Source: Alistipes sp. CHKCI003
GTDB lineage: Bacteria > Bacteroidota > Bacteroidia > Bacteroidales > Rikenellaceae
DNA length: 50,980 nt
Assembly (NCBI RefSeq): GCF_900021155.1
Contig: NZ_FCNT01000026.1
Coordinates: 1 to 50,980 of the forward strand
Reading direction: 5' to 3'
Each line of letters begins with the position of its first letter. Position 1 is the stretch's first letter. Position numbers and translations under genes: made by a program. Shown in pieces: positions 25,197 through 33,048 of this stretch. The notes beneath the pieces are model-generated. The model worked only from the letters and a program-made list of their open reading frames with translations, was not told where the DNA came from and ran no database searches.

Positions 25197-27902
25197 CTAT
25201 CTTCTGCGCGAGTTCTCGGCCCGCTGCTTGACGGCCTCGATCATCGCATTCTTGAACATATCCTGCGTTACGGGCTTCATCTCCACCTGCTTATACTGCA
25301 CGGGGGCACCTTTCGCCACGCGCGTTCTCGCATGCGGACGAACCTTCGGCATCAGTTTGACGCCGTTCACGGAAGGCATGGCCACATCCGCACCGGCCGC
25401 ACGGCCCGCAGAGTAAACCTTCGCCGCAGGTGCGGTTTCGGTCCATCCCTTCGTCAGTACGATGTCGGAAACGACCTTGGCGTTCCCCGGATAGTAGCTG
25501 TTCGCGCTCAGATAAGCGGGCGTCGGATAGAAGTTGTCGTCCTCCCCTGCAAGGTTTTTCCGCACGATCGGTTTCACCGTGAGGGTCGCTTTATCCGCCG
25601 ATACGGTTACGGGGAATGCAGGCCATGCCTCGGTCTCCTTGCCGGTATCGTCGGTCGCCGGACCTGAGAAAGCGCTGTCCGATCCCATACCCACGAGGTA
25701 GTAGGTGTTGTAGTCCCAATTAGCCATCGGATCGAGCTTATTCATGTTCATGGGCACGCTGACGGTACCGTCGGCTGCGATCTGCAAGAACCACTTCGGA
25801 CCGAAGTCATAGAAGAGCGCCTCGGTATTCCAAGCGTTATAGGACGGATTGATGAACAGGTCGTATGGCGACTGGAAGGCGAACGACGTAGTGGTCGTGT
25901 TGCCATAGATGTCGAAGCCCGAGCAGATCAGACGGTTCTGTCCGCGCACCTTATTCTTGTACGTGTCGGAAAGCTCCTTGAATTCGGCATAGAGTGCATC
26001 CACCTCCTCTTTCTCCATGGTGGGATAGAGGTCGTACACCTCTTCGGGCAGCGTCTCGGGATAGGACGGGATGGCACCGATCGAGACCTTGAACTTCGTG
26101 GCTTCGGTGTCGGGCACCCATTCCCGCGTGTCGGAATCGTACCGGCTGAGCGTTGCGGAAGCGGTCCAGTCGCCCGCAAGGCTCGTGAAGAGTTCGGACT
26201 CCACACGCTCGGCATCGGGCTGCGCGATCGTACGCTTGCGGCCCACGGCAGGCGAATTCTCCTCGTCGGGATTATTGCCTGTGCCCTCGTCGTTGGAACC
26301 GATGACTACCAGTACGGTCTCGGCATCTTCGCGCGACGAGAACGACATGTCCAAACCTTCGGACGAATTGATCTTGTCGATCTCTTCCACTCCGAAATCG
26401 ACACCGTAGGAATCGACGAGCATCGAATACGTATAGCCCATATTGAGCATCTCGCCCATATCGCGGTCGTAGTTGGCTACGTATTTGGCCGTCAGAACGT
26501 CCTTGTTAGGCGCTTTCACATTGAACCACACCTCGTAGGGCGACTCCTCGCCGTTCGGATTGTCGATGCCCTTCACCTCGACCACCGGAGCGGGCTTCGT
26601 CGGCTGGGGCAGCGTGAACGTGTAATCCATGAAACACTGCGACGTACCGTTCTCATCCCCCATACCGGTAAGGAGCACATGATAAGTAACGTCGGGTTCG
26701 ATATAATAATAGTCCTCCACTTTGATCTGAGCGGGCTCCTTCAGAGTCATGGCCCCCAGCTGCACGAACGCATAATACGACGTGGGGAACCACTGGAGAT
26801 ATTTCTCATTGTTCTCGAGTATCTGCTCCTTGATTTGCAAATAGGTCGCATGATCGGTCAGCAGCAGACAGTACTGTTTGATCGCTTCGTCGGGCGTGAT
26901 GGTCAGCACCGCGGAAATCGGCGAGAGATCCTCCGTGATCGTGAATTTGGCGTTGAGTTCGGTCGGCTCCGTCGCGGAGATGCGCAGACGCTCGAAATAG
27001 CCCGTCCAAAAATCGTCCTCGTTCACGGCACGTGTCGAAGAGGGAGCGAGCAACTCGCCGCCGCCTCCGCCGCCTGCTGCGACGTAACCGTCGAAATCGA
27101 AGAGGGCCTTATACCAGCCTTCGCCCCAGCCGTACGTCGACTCGCCCCAAGTGAATTCGCCGGCCATGAAGACGATGGGCTGACCGGGAACGATCGGATC
27201 GTAACGGGAGATCGGCATCCCCGATTCGTCGAGGATCGGTTCTCCGTTCTCATCGGTTTCGTACATATGATCCTCGTCGTAATAGAGCGTGGTCGACTCA
27301 TCGAGATAATGCTGGCCGTTGGCTTCGAGCATGGACGCATCCATATTGGCCATCCATCCCATCTTGTTCATGTTGTATACCACAAGATCGGTCAAAGCAT
27401 ATCGGAGCACGTTGCCCCTCTGCTCGGTCTCCTGAGGCATCTTCACATGAATAGCTATGCTCTTACCCGTGAGGTCGGTTACGGTCAGCGTCTCCGTATA
27501 GTCGATCGTCGTGAATTCTGCCGTCAGGATCTTGTCGAAATAACCGCCTTCGACAGTCTTGGCAGCGAGGTATACCTTATATTTAGTATTCGGTTCCAGT
27601 TTCTTGACCGCGATCGTATTATCCCCGTCCTCGCAGGCTGCGCCCGTTCCGTTGGCGAAGATCACGGCCGGATCGGTCATTGCCGCACTTCCGTCTGATT
27701 GGGTTACATAAGCGTACTCGGTCAAATGCTGGGACTTCAGCACCAATTCGGCAGTATTCGCTTCTACCTTACTTACAGCGAGTTCGCCAGTCGGCTCCAC
27801 AGGCGGGAGGGGGGGGGAATCGGGGTCATCCGAACAACTCGCTACGCTTCCCCCGACAAACAGCAGGCCGAGAAGCGCCCAAACATTGAAAAAGTGTTTC
27901 AT
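25197..27902 (-). CDS. Large surface lipoprotein with Fn3-like start and a C9 tract
   Basis: A 901-residue predicted lipoprotein. The signal peptide MKHFFNVWALLGLLFVGGSV leads to a lipobox with Cys at 23, followed by acidic residues (SDDPDS) of the kind that send Bacteroidetes lipoproteins to the surface. Residues about 40-130 resemble a fibronectin-III-like repeat (LEPNTKYKVYLAAKT). The remainder is rich in beta strands and acidic residues, with no catalytic motif that I recognise. Codons 29-32 contain nine consecutive C's, so slippage would shift the frame just after the lipobox. The Met at 27902 is chosen as the start of the signal peptide. Function unknown; adhesin or binding protein are possibilities. 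Confidence 0.8.
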   Translation of the reverse strand: MKHFFNVWALLGLLFVGGSVASCSDDPDSPPLPPVEPTGELAVSKVEANTAELVLKSQHLTEYAYVTQSDGSAAMTDPAVIFANGTGAACEDGDNTIAVKKLEPNTKYKVYLAAKTVEGGYFDKILTAEFTTIDYTETLTVTDLTGKSIAIHVKMPQETEQRGNVLRYALTDLVVYNMNKMGWMANMDASMLEANGQHYLDESTTLYYDEDHMYETDENGEPILDESGMPISRYDPIVPGQPIVFMAGEFTWGESTYGWGEGWYKALFDFDGYVAAGGGGGGELLAPSSTRAVNEDDFWTGYFERLRISATEPTELNAKFTITEDLSPISAVLTITPDEAIKQYCLLLTDHATYLQIKEQILENNEKYLQWFPTSYYAFVQLGAMTLKEPAQIKVEDYYYIEPDVTYHVLLTGMGDENGTSQCFMDYTFTLPQPTKPAPVVEVKGIDNPNGEESPYEVWFNVKAPNKDVLTAKYVANYDRDMGEMLNMGYTYSMLVDSYGVDFGVEEIDKINSSEGLDMSFSSREDAETVLVVIGSNDEGTGNNPDEENSPAVGRKRTIAQPDAERVESELFTSLAGDWTASATLSRYDSDTREWVPDTEATKFKVSIGAIPSYPETLPEEVYDLYPTMEKEEVDALYAEFKELSDTYKNKVRGQNRLICSGFDIYGNTTTTSFAFQSPYDLFINPSYNAWNTEALFYDFGPKWFLQIAADGTVSVPMNMNKLDPMANWDYNTYYLVGMGSDSAFSGPATDDTGKETEAWPAFPVTVSADKATLTVKPIVRKNLAGEDDNFYPTPAYLSANSYYPGNAKVVSDIVLTKGWTETAPAAKVYSAGRAAGADVAMPSVNGVKLMPKVRPHARTRVAKGAPVQYKQVEMKPVTQDMFKNAMIEAVKQRAENSRRR
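27809..27817 (-). repeat. Homopolymer tract of nine C's (coding strand)
   Basis: A run of nine G's on the plus strand, hence nine C's in codons 29-32 of the large lipoprotein gene. It is the only run of eight or more G/C inside a gene that I found in this window. Confidence 0.9.
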
Positions 27903-28899
27903 AACCTTAAATAATTTTAGAGTGAAACATGTTTTGCGTTTACGTTTACAATAATACATATTTTTTCCTAAAAATCACGTATCATCGGCATTATTTTTTT
28001 TAGCCCACATATCATACGCAAAAAAATATAAAAATTTATTAAAAAAATAAAAGAAACCGTTGTACGATATCTACGAAAAACACGGATTTGCAACGACGAA
28101 GATGCGGCATCGTATCCGCAGCGGACACGCACCGAGCCCCGATCGCCCGCGCAACACGGCCGCAAACAGCAGAGAAATGCAGCGAAACGACGCCTATCCA
28201 TGAGATCGCAGCAAACCGATCCGGCACGAAAAGAGACAGCACGCTTCACGCTACCGCACGGCATGAGCCTCCGGACGGGATGCGGAAGCCGCCCGCCCGA
28301 AACGGTCCCGAACCGGCGGACAAACACTCGTACAGCCGGCCTCTACGGCCGGGGGGAGGGCGATCCATTCATCCGGGAACCGTCCTTCTCGTCCGCAACC
28401 GATGTTCCGCCACAAACGACACAATCCCGTAAACCGCCCCTCCCGATACCGGCACTGCACGCTTCGTTCCGACTTCCGAACCGATCTTTTGCGCCGGAGC
28501 GACGAACCGCCACAGCAGCCGGTCCGATCTTCCGCGGCGGACGAACGGCACGGCCGCGGACCCGATGCCCCGTCGCGCCGACCTGCGCCGGCAGGAGGCG
28601 CAAGGCCGCGCCCGCCCCATTCCGCCGATGCCCTTTTCCCGGGCGAACGCCCGGCCCCGCCTCGGACTTCTTCCGGCCGGTTCGTCCGACTGCGGAAATC
28701 GACGCAGCCGGCAAACGGGCGAAAACGAGACGCAGCTCCCGGACGGCGGCACTCCGCCGAAACGCGGCCTCGCGCAAACCGTCTCTGCGGGCATGTCTTC
28801 CGCAAGGGCGGTTCTCCTCGCAACGAGCGGGCGGACCCGGACCGTGGGCCTCGCCGCAGCCGGCGCAAAGCGAAGGCGGCCTGTACGTTCCGCCGCCCG
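27903..28899. other. Long intergenic stretch, A/T-rich then GC-rich
   Basis: The first 190 bases upstream of the large lipoprotein gene are very A/T-rich and must hold its promoter; TATTATTG on the minus strand (27949-27956) is a weak -7 candidate. The remaining 800 bases are GC-rich with only Arg/Pro/Ser-rich chance frames. No gene is supported. Confidence 0.5.
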
Positions 28900-28936
28900 A
28901 AAAAACGAGTTCCGCCGTCCTTTTGGACGGCGGAAC
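28900..28936 (-). terminator. Intrinsic terminator of the outer-membrane barrel gene
   Basis: A perfect 12-base-pair stem (GTTCCGCCGTCC with GGACGGCGGAAC) and a 4-base loop; on the minus strand it is followed by TCGTTTTTT. It lies 28 bases after the stop. Confidence 0.9.
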
Positions 28937-28964
28937 GCATAAAAACGCCGAAGCGGCCCAACGG

Positions 28965-29741
28965 TCAGAAGCGGAAGCTGACATAGACGCGCACCGATCC
29001 CGTCTTGAACTTGGCCTTGCCCGTCTCGACGACATCCGACACGTCTTCCATCCCCTCGTCCAGAGCACCCAGCGAGAAGTTGTTGTAGCTGGCACGCCCC
29101 CAGCGCCCTTCGACACCGATCGAAATGACGTTGAACGACACGGCACCGCCCGCATTGAAGAAGGTGGCATAGCCCGCGTTCACCTCGTCGTCGAGCACCA
29201 TCAGCGACGCCGACGGCACGACGTGGAAATAGGCGCTGATCTTGAGCCGGCTGACCGGATTGATCGTGATCGACGGTCCGACCTGCATGCCGTACTCGAA
29301 CTGGTGAGCCCCCAGATCGAGCTCCGGCTCGCCGTATCCCGAAGGTCCCGACGTCGTCTCGGGAATCGAATATTTCGCATAGTTCATATCCATCCACGCG
29401 AAGTCGATGCCGAACTTGATCATGCGGGCCAGCGGTTTCTTGTGCAGATAGTACGTCCGGCCCCAGACGAGCGAAAAGCCCATGTCGCTCTTCCAGCTGA
29501 GGTCGCCCGAAACGTCCATCGGCGTCAATTTCTGACTGGCATAGCCCAGATTGAAAAATTTGGCGCGATCTTTCCAAATGGCGCGGTCGCGCTCGGCAGC
29601 CTCCGCGGCACGCACCTGCTCGTTCAGGTCGTCGACCACGCGCTGAAGCGAATCGACGTCCTGCATCGGCGTCTCCTGCGCCACGGCCGCCCCGCAGCAT
29701 AGCATCGCGGACGAGAAAATGAGAAAGAAAAGTTTTTTCAT
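28965..29741 (-). CDS. Outer-membrane beta-barrel protein
   Basis: A 258-residue exported protein. The signal peptide MKKLFFLIFSSAMLCCGAAV ends at AVAQ. Residues about 20-55 are a short helical, probably coiled-coil, segment (VDSLQRVVDDLNEQVRAAEA). The rest is a series of amphipathic strands that closes with the barrel-type terminus VRVYVSFRF. This is the pattern of small Bacteroidetes outer-membrane barrels. The start at 29741 was preferred over upstream Met codons because it begins the signal peptide and follows the -7 box at 29783-29790. Function unknown. A strong terminator follows. Confidence 0.85.
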   Translation of the reverse strand: MKKLFFLIFSSAMLCCGAAVAQETPMQDVDSLQRVVDDLNEQVRAAEAAERDRAIWKDRAKFFNLGYASQKLTPMDVSGDLSWKSDMGFSLVWGRTYYLHKKPLARMIKFGIDFAWMDMNYAKYSIPETTSGPSGYGEPELDLGAHQFEYGMQVGPSITINPVSRLKISAYFHVVPSASLMVLDDEVNAGYATFFNAGGAVSFNVISIGVEGRWGRASYNNFSLGALDEGMEDVSDVVETGKAKFKTGSVRVYVSFRF

Positions 29742-29782
29742 ACGCAATAATTGGGTTTGAGTTGGAAGTTTGTATTTCATTA

Positions 29783-29790
29783 CAAAAATA
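29783..29790 (-). promoter_or_regulatory. -7 box of the barrel gene, next to a C9 tract
   Basis: On the minus strand TATTTTTG fits TAnnTTTG and ends 41 bases before the ATG. A run of nine C's (plus strand 29810-29818) starts 19 bases upstream of the box, where the -33 element is expected. Length change there could alter promoter strength. Confidence 0.55.
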
Positions 29791-29892
29791 CAAAATTCCA
29801 TGCTCAAATCCCCCCCCCGAAAAAATTGCGGAATTTTCCGGGCGGTCATCCCGCACACCTATATGAAATATCCGAATACGAGACCCGTAAAT

Positions 29893-30282
29893 TCATTCCT
29901 CCGGCAAATCGCCGCCGCGGCGCAGCGTGGCGTACGACAAGATGTGCCGCGACACTCCGACGGCGACGACGAGCAGAAGCGCCTGCGCCCACCACCACCG
30001 GACGAGCAGTCCGAAAACGCAGTAGAGCATCGTGGCCCACATGACGGCGAGCGATACGATCTTCACGCGCAAGGGAATGGCGCGCTGCTCCCGGAAATGG
30101 CGGATGTACTCCCCGAGCCAGCAGTGGGACAGCAACCACGCATAGAGGCGCGGCGAACTGCGCACATAGAGCGCCGCGGCCAGCAGCAGAAAGGGCGTGG
30201 TGGGAAGCAGCGGCAGGAAGATGCCCGCAACTCCCAGCCCCACGCAAACCGATCCGCCGACGATACCCGCTACTTTTCGCAT
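29893..30282 (-). CDS. YbaN family (DUF454) inner-membrane protein
   Basis: A 129-residue membrane protein of the YbaN/DUF454 family. The hallmark GIFLPLLPTTPFLLLAAALY is present, followed by RSSPRLYAWLLSHCWLGEYI and two more hydrophobic segments near the C-terminus. Function of the family is not established. Its start overlaps the end of the upstream membrane protein gene by 13 bases, so the two are co-translated. Confidence 0.88.
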   Translation of the reverse strand: MRKVAGIVGGSVCVGLGVAGIFLPLLPTTPFLLLAAALYVRSSPRLYAWLLSHCWLGEYIRHFREQRAIPLRVKIVSLAVMWATMLYCVFGLLVRWWWAQALLLVVAVGVSRHILSYATLRRGGDLPEE

Positions 30283-30887
30283 AACGGCTCCTGTACCTGC
30301 AATCTCCGCTCCATATCCGCACATCGTCTGCGCACGTCGTCGTAAGCCACGTACCACTCTTCGGTCTTCGTGTTGCGTCCTTCGGTTTCGCGCTTGATGC
30401 GGCTCCACTCGGCGGCGACGTACATATCGTTCAACCGGGAGGTCCGGTGCAGCTGCTCCGCGAGCTGCCGCTCCTGTTCGGGCGTCGCGCCGTCCGCCGC
30501 GAGCGACTGCGCGAACTCCGCAGCCAGCAGGGCCGTGCGTCGCGCCGCCTCGATCAGTTCGCGGTCGCGGTCGAAATGGGCGTGGAGCAGCGTCTCGAAA
30601 GCGGCGGCGGCCTCGATCGCACCGCCCGCCGTCCGCGCAGCGGAGGCCGCATCGAGACGCATACCTACCGGCGACGCATGCACCAGCAGGCGGCGCATGG
30701 CATCCTGCTGCGCCTTCATCCGTTCGAGCCGGTATCTGGTCGTGATGTCCACGATGTTGCGGCCTTTCTGGATGCGCCGCGAGAGGACGACGTTCGAAAT
30801 GCCGAGCGACAGCGTAACGGCAATGGTCAGACATTGCAGAATACAGAGCAGCAGATCGGCCTGCGGAATTTCTTCGAAAAAAGTCAT
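30270..30887 (-). CDS. Unknown membrane-anchored helical protein
   Basis: A 205-residue protein I do not recognise. An N-terminal transmembrane helix (about residues 9-31, ADLLLCILQCLTIAVTLSLG) is followed by a long, strongly helical, charged and Ala-rich cytoplasmic-looking part with probable coiled coils (AEQLHRTSRLNDMYVAAEW, YVAYDDVRRRCADMERRL). No catalytic motif is visible. The Met at 30887 was chosen because it follows a perfect -7 box by 19 bases. It overlaps the YbaN-family gene, and is divergent from rpiB. Confidence 0.75.
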   Translation of the reverse strand: MTFFEEIPQADLLLCILQCLTIAVTLSLGISNVVLSRRIQKGRNIVDITTRYRLERMKAQQDAMRRLLVHASPVGMRLDAASAARTAGGAIEAAAAFETLLHAHFDRDRELIEAARRTALLAAEFAQSLAADGATPEQERQLAEQLHRTSRLNDMYVAAEWSRIKRETEGRNTKTEEWYVAYDDVRRRCADMERRLQVQEPLCEK

Positions 30888-30906
30888 AGGGAACAACCGT
30901 TTTTCG

Positions 30907-30914
30907 CAAAGATA
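30907..30914 (-). promoter_or_regulatory. -7 box of the unknown membrane protein gene
   Basis: Reads TATCTTTG on the minus strand, 19 bases before the ATG. It faces away from the rpiB promoter. Confidence 0.65.
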
Positions 30915-30937
30915 GGGATTTATGCCGAGTTTTTCAC

Positions 30938-30945
30938 TATCTTTG
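30938..30945 (+). promoter_or_regulatory. -7 box of rpiB
   Basis: TATCTTTG, 34 bases before the rpiB ATG, divergent from the box at 30907-30914. Confidence 0.65.
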
Positions 30946-30979
30946 CTATGCGTGAAACGACACTTAAAACACACGGCAT

Positions 30980-31429
30980 ATGAAAAAGCAAATAGGCATC
31001 GCCAGCGACCATGCGGGCTATGAGATGAAAGAGTTTCTGGTGGGATGGCTCGGCGCCAACGGCTGGGACGTGCACGACTTCGGGACCGGCTCGGAACAGA
31101 GCGTGGACTACCCCGATTATGCGCACCCGCTGGCCGAGGCCGTCGAGCGGGGCGAACTGGAGTGCGGCGTGGCGCTGTGCGGCTCGGGCGAAGGGATGAC
31201 CATGACGCTCAACAAACATCAGGGTATCCGCGCCGGGCTGTGCTGGACCCCTCAAATCGCAGAGCTGATCCGCCGCCACAACAACGCGAACGTGATCGTT
31301 CTGCCCGCGCGGTTCATCTCGAACGACGAGGCGGTGAAGATGCTCGAAACCTACTTCGCCGCCGAATTCGAGGGCGGCCGCCACGAGGCCCGCATCGCCA
31401 AGATGCCCGCAGCGGCATGCGGCGAGTAG
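30980..31429 (+). CDS. rpiB: Ribose-5-phosphate isomerase B
   Basis: A 149-residue RpiB/LacAB-family isomerase that interconverts ribose 5-phosphate and ribulose 5-phosphate in the pentose phosphate pathway. The phosphate/sugar-binding start IGIASDHAGYEMK carries the family's Asp and His, and the catalytic Cys is in ALCGSGEGM (Cys 67). The phosphate-binding Arg/His lie in NKHQGIRAGL and RRHNNANV. Length is normal. It has its own promoter and is the only plus-strand gene in this stretch. Confidence 0.95.
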   Translation: MKKQIGIASDHAGYEMKEFLVGWLGANGWDVHDFGTGSEQSVDYPDYAHPLAEAVERGELECGVALCGSGEGMTMTLNKHQGIRAGLCWTPQIAELIRRHNNANVIVLPARFISNDEAVKMLETYFAAEFEGGRHEARIAKMPAAACGE

Positions 31430-32092
31430 CCCGCCGGTCTCCGGCCCTCCCGGGGCTGTCCAGCAAGTTTTTTCAACCCTCTGAGAATTGCGTATCCGGA
31501 AAACTTCTCAATAGCAAGTACGAATAAAAAAGGGCTGTCCAAGATTTGTTAGACAGTTCCTTTTATTTATATACGATGGAATTTCCTCCCGCCTCTTCCG
31601 CTCCGGAAAGAGCTCGGACAAAATTCGGCCCTGCGCACGGTCCGACGAAAAGGCCGGATTTCTTCCGTCCATTTCCCGCCCCGGAAGAGCCCGGACGAGT
31701 TCCGGCCCGCATTCGGACTGATGAAACGGCCGAGTTTTCGCCGTGCCTTCCGGCAGGACAACATCGTAAACTACGAGATCGACCGCTACGAGCGGCAAAA
31801 GAATGAATCCGCCATTTGCTCTTTCCGCTCGATCGTAAAAACGCCCGACGGGGCATAGCTTTCCCAAAGAGTAAATCCCGTCGTCTGCGCGACATCGCCT
31901 CCGCAATGCCGGCGGCTTGCCTCCGGCGGGCAGCGCGTCGCCTTGCGCAGGACGAATCCTGCTTGCCGGCTCCGAAGCGCCCCGCACCCAAAACGGCTGA
32001 GAAACGGGCGTGCATCCGCCACCGCATACAGTCCCGACAAACTCCGCGAGAAATTCGGACCGGGCCGAAGACCGTCCGCGGGAAACAGCGGG
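31430..32092. other. Intergenic stretch with decayed repeats
   Basis: About 660 bases between rpiB and ispE, convergent. It holds a candidate terminator at 31532-31566 and two diverged tandem copies of an 80-base sequence at about 31595-31745. No gene is supported. Confidence 0.5.
31532..31566 (+). terminator. Candidate terminator after rpiB
   Basis: GGGCTGTC can pair with GACAGTTCC, with one bulge and one G-U, followed by TTTTATTTAT. It lies 103 bases after the stop. Confidence 0.5.
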
Positions 32093-32899
32093 TTACAAGG
32101 TAAAAACATACGGCGACAGCTCCGCCGCGACCGGTCCCGACCGCCGAGGATCGAAGAGCCCGTAGACGGCCGAACCGCTGCCCGACATCGAAGCATAGAG
32201 GGCGCCCGCGGCGAGCAGCCGCTCCTTCGCGTCGCGGATGGCCGGATGAACGGCGAAGACCGAAGGTTCGAAATCGTTGCCGATGCACCCCTGCCACTGC
32301 TCAAGCGGTCGTGCGAGGCGCTCGGCCAGCGGCACGGACGGCACGGACGGACATACGCCCGCATAGGCTTCGCGTGTGGAGACCGCCTCGTCGGGCTTCA
32401 CGATCACGAGTTGCAACCCCGCGAGATCCAGTTCGACGGGCCGCATCACCTCGCCCCGCCCCGTGCAGAGCTGCGGCGTGTTGCGAACGAAAAAAGCCGT
32501 ATCGCTGCCGAGCGCCGCGGCACACCCGACGAGCTCCTCTTCCGCGAGGTGCAGTCCGCAAAGTTCGTCCACGGCGAGAATCACCGCCGTGGCATCGGAC
32601 GATCCTCCGCCCAGCCCCGCGCCGAAGGGCACCCGCTTGTCGAGCACGACCGAGATGCCCCCCACGCCGTAGCGCGCCCGCATCAGCCGCACGGCCCGCA
32701 TGCACAGATTGTCGTCCGCCGGACAGTCGAGGGCGAGGCCCGTCGCACGGAACGAATCCTCCCCGGCGCATTCGACCTGCACCCGATCGAACAACCCCGG
32801 CACGGGCACCATCACCGTCTCCAGATCGTGATAACCGTCTTCGCGGCGACGGAGCACGTCGAGACCGATATTTATTTTGCAGTTGGCATGTCGGATCAT
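32093..32899 (-). CDS. ispE: 4-diphosphocytidyl-2-C-methyl-D-erythritol kinase
   Basis: A 268-residue GHMP kinase that phosphorylates CDP-ME in the MEP pathway to isoprenoid precursors. N-terminal ANCKINIGLDVLRRREDGYH is typical of IspE. The ATP-binding GHMP motif is PFGAGLGGGSSDAT (about residues 90-103), and the third motif SMSGSGSAVYGLF is near the C-terminus. Length is normal. The ATG follows its -7 box by only 4 bases, so the mRNA is probably leaderless. ispD of the same pathway begins at 50585 on the other strand. Confidence 0.96.
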   Translation of the reverse strand: MIRHANCKINIGLDVLRRREDGYHDLETVMVPVPGLFDRVQVECAGEDSFRATGLALDCPADDNLCMRAVRLMRARYGVGGISVVLDKRVPFGAGLGGGSSDATAVILAVDELCGLHLAEEELVGCAAALGSDTAFFVRNTPQLCTGRGEVMRPVELDLAGLQLVIVKPDEAVSTREAYAGVCPSVPSVPLAERLARPLEQWQGCIGNDFEPSVFAVHPAIRDAKERLLAAGALYASMSGSGSAVYGLFDPRRSGPVAAELSPYVFTL

Positions 32900-32903
32900 G
32901 CCG

Positions 32904-32935
32904 CAAAGGTAGTACAGGCGAAGGGCAAATGCAAA
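32904..32935 (-). promoter_or_regulatory. ispE promoter
   Basis: On the minus strand: -33 TTTG at 32935-32932, spacer of 20, -7 box TACCTTTG at 32911-32904, then 4 bases to the ATG. It is divergent from the GSCFA promoter. Confidence 0.8.
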
Positions 32936-32965
32936 CGCGTCCGCTTTGATCCCGATGCGTTCCGA

Positions 32966-33044
32966 CCTTCGGGTCCGCCTCAGGTACTTCCGTTCGGCAA
33001 AAGCAAATAAATTTGCTTTTGCACCCGACTTGTTCGTACCTTTG
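32966..33044 (+). repeat. Promoter-bearing dispersed repeat, copy C
   Basis: The best-preserved copy. The inverted repeat AAGCAAAT-AA-ATTTGCTT (33001-33018) has 8-base arms. The -33 TTTG (33012-33015) lies in the right arm and the -7 box TACCTTTG at 33037-33044, spacer 21. Confidence 0.85.
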
Positions 33045-33048
33045 CCGC

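Noticed and set aside
28200..29702. A 500-codon plus-strand frame
   Set aside because: It runs antisense through the outer-membrane barrel gene and its first half is Arg/Pro-rich without recognisable features.
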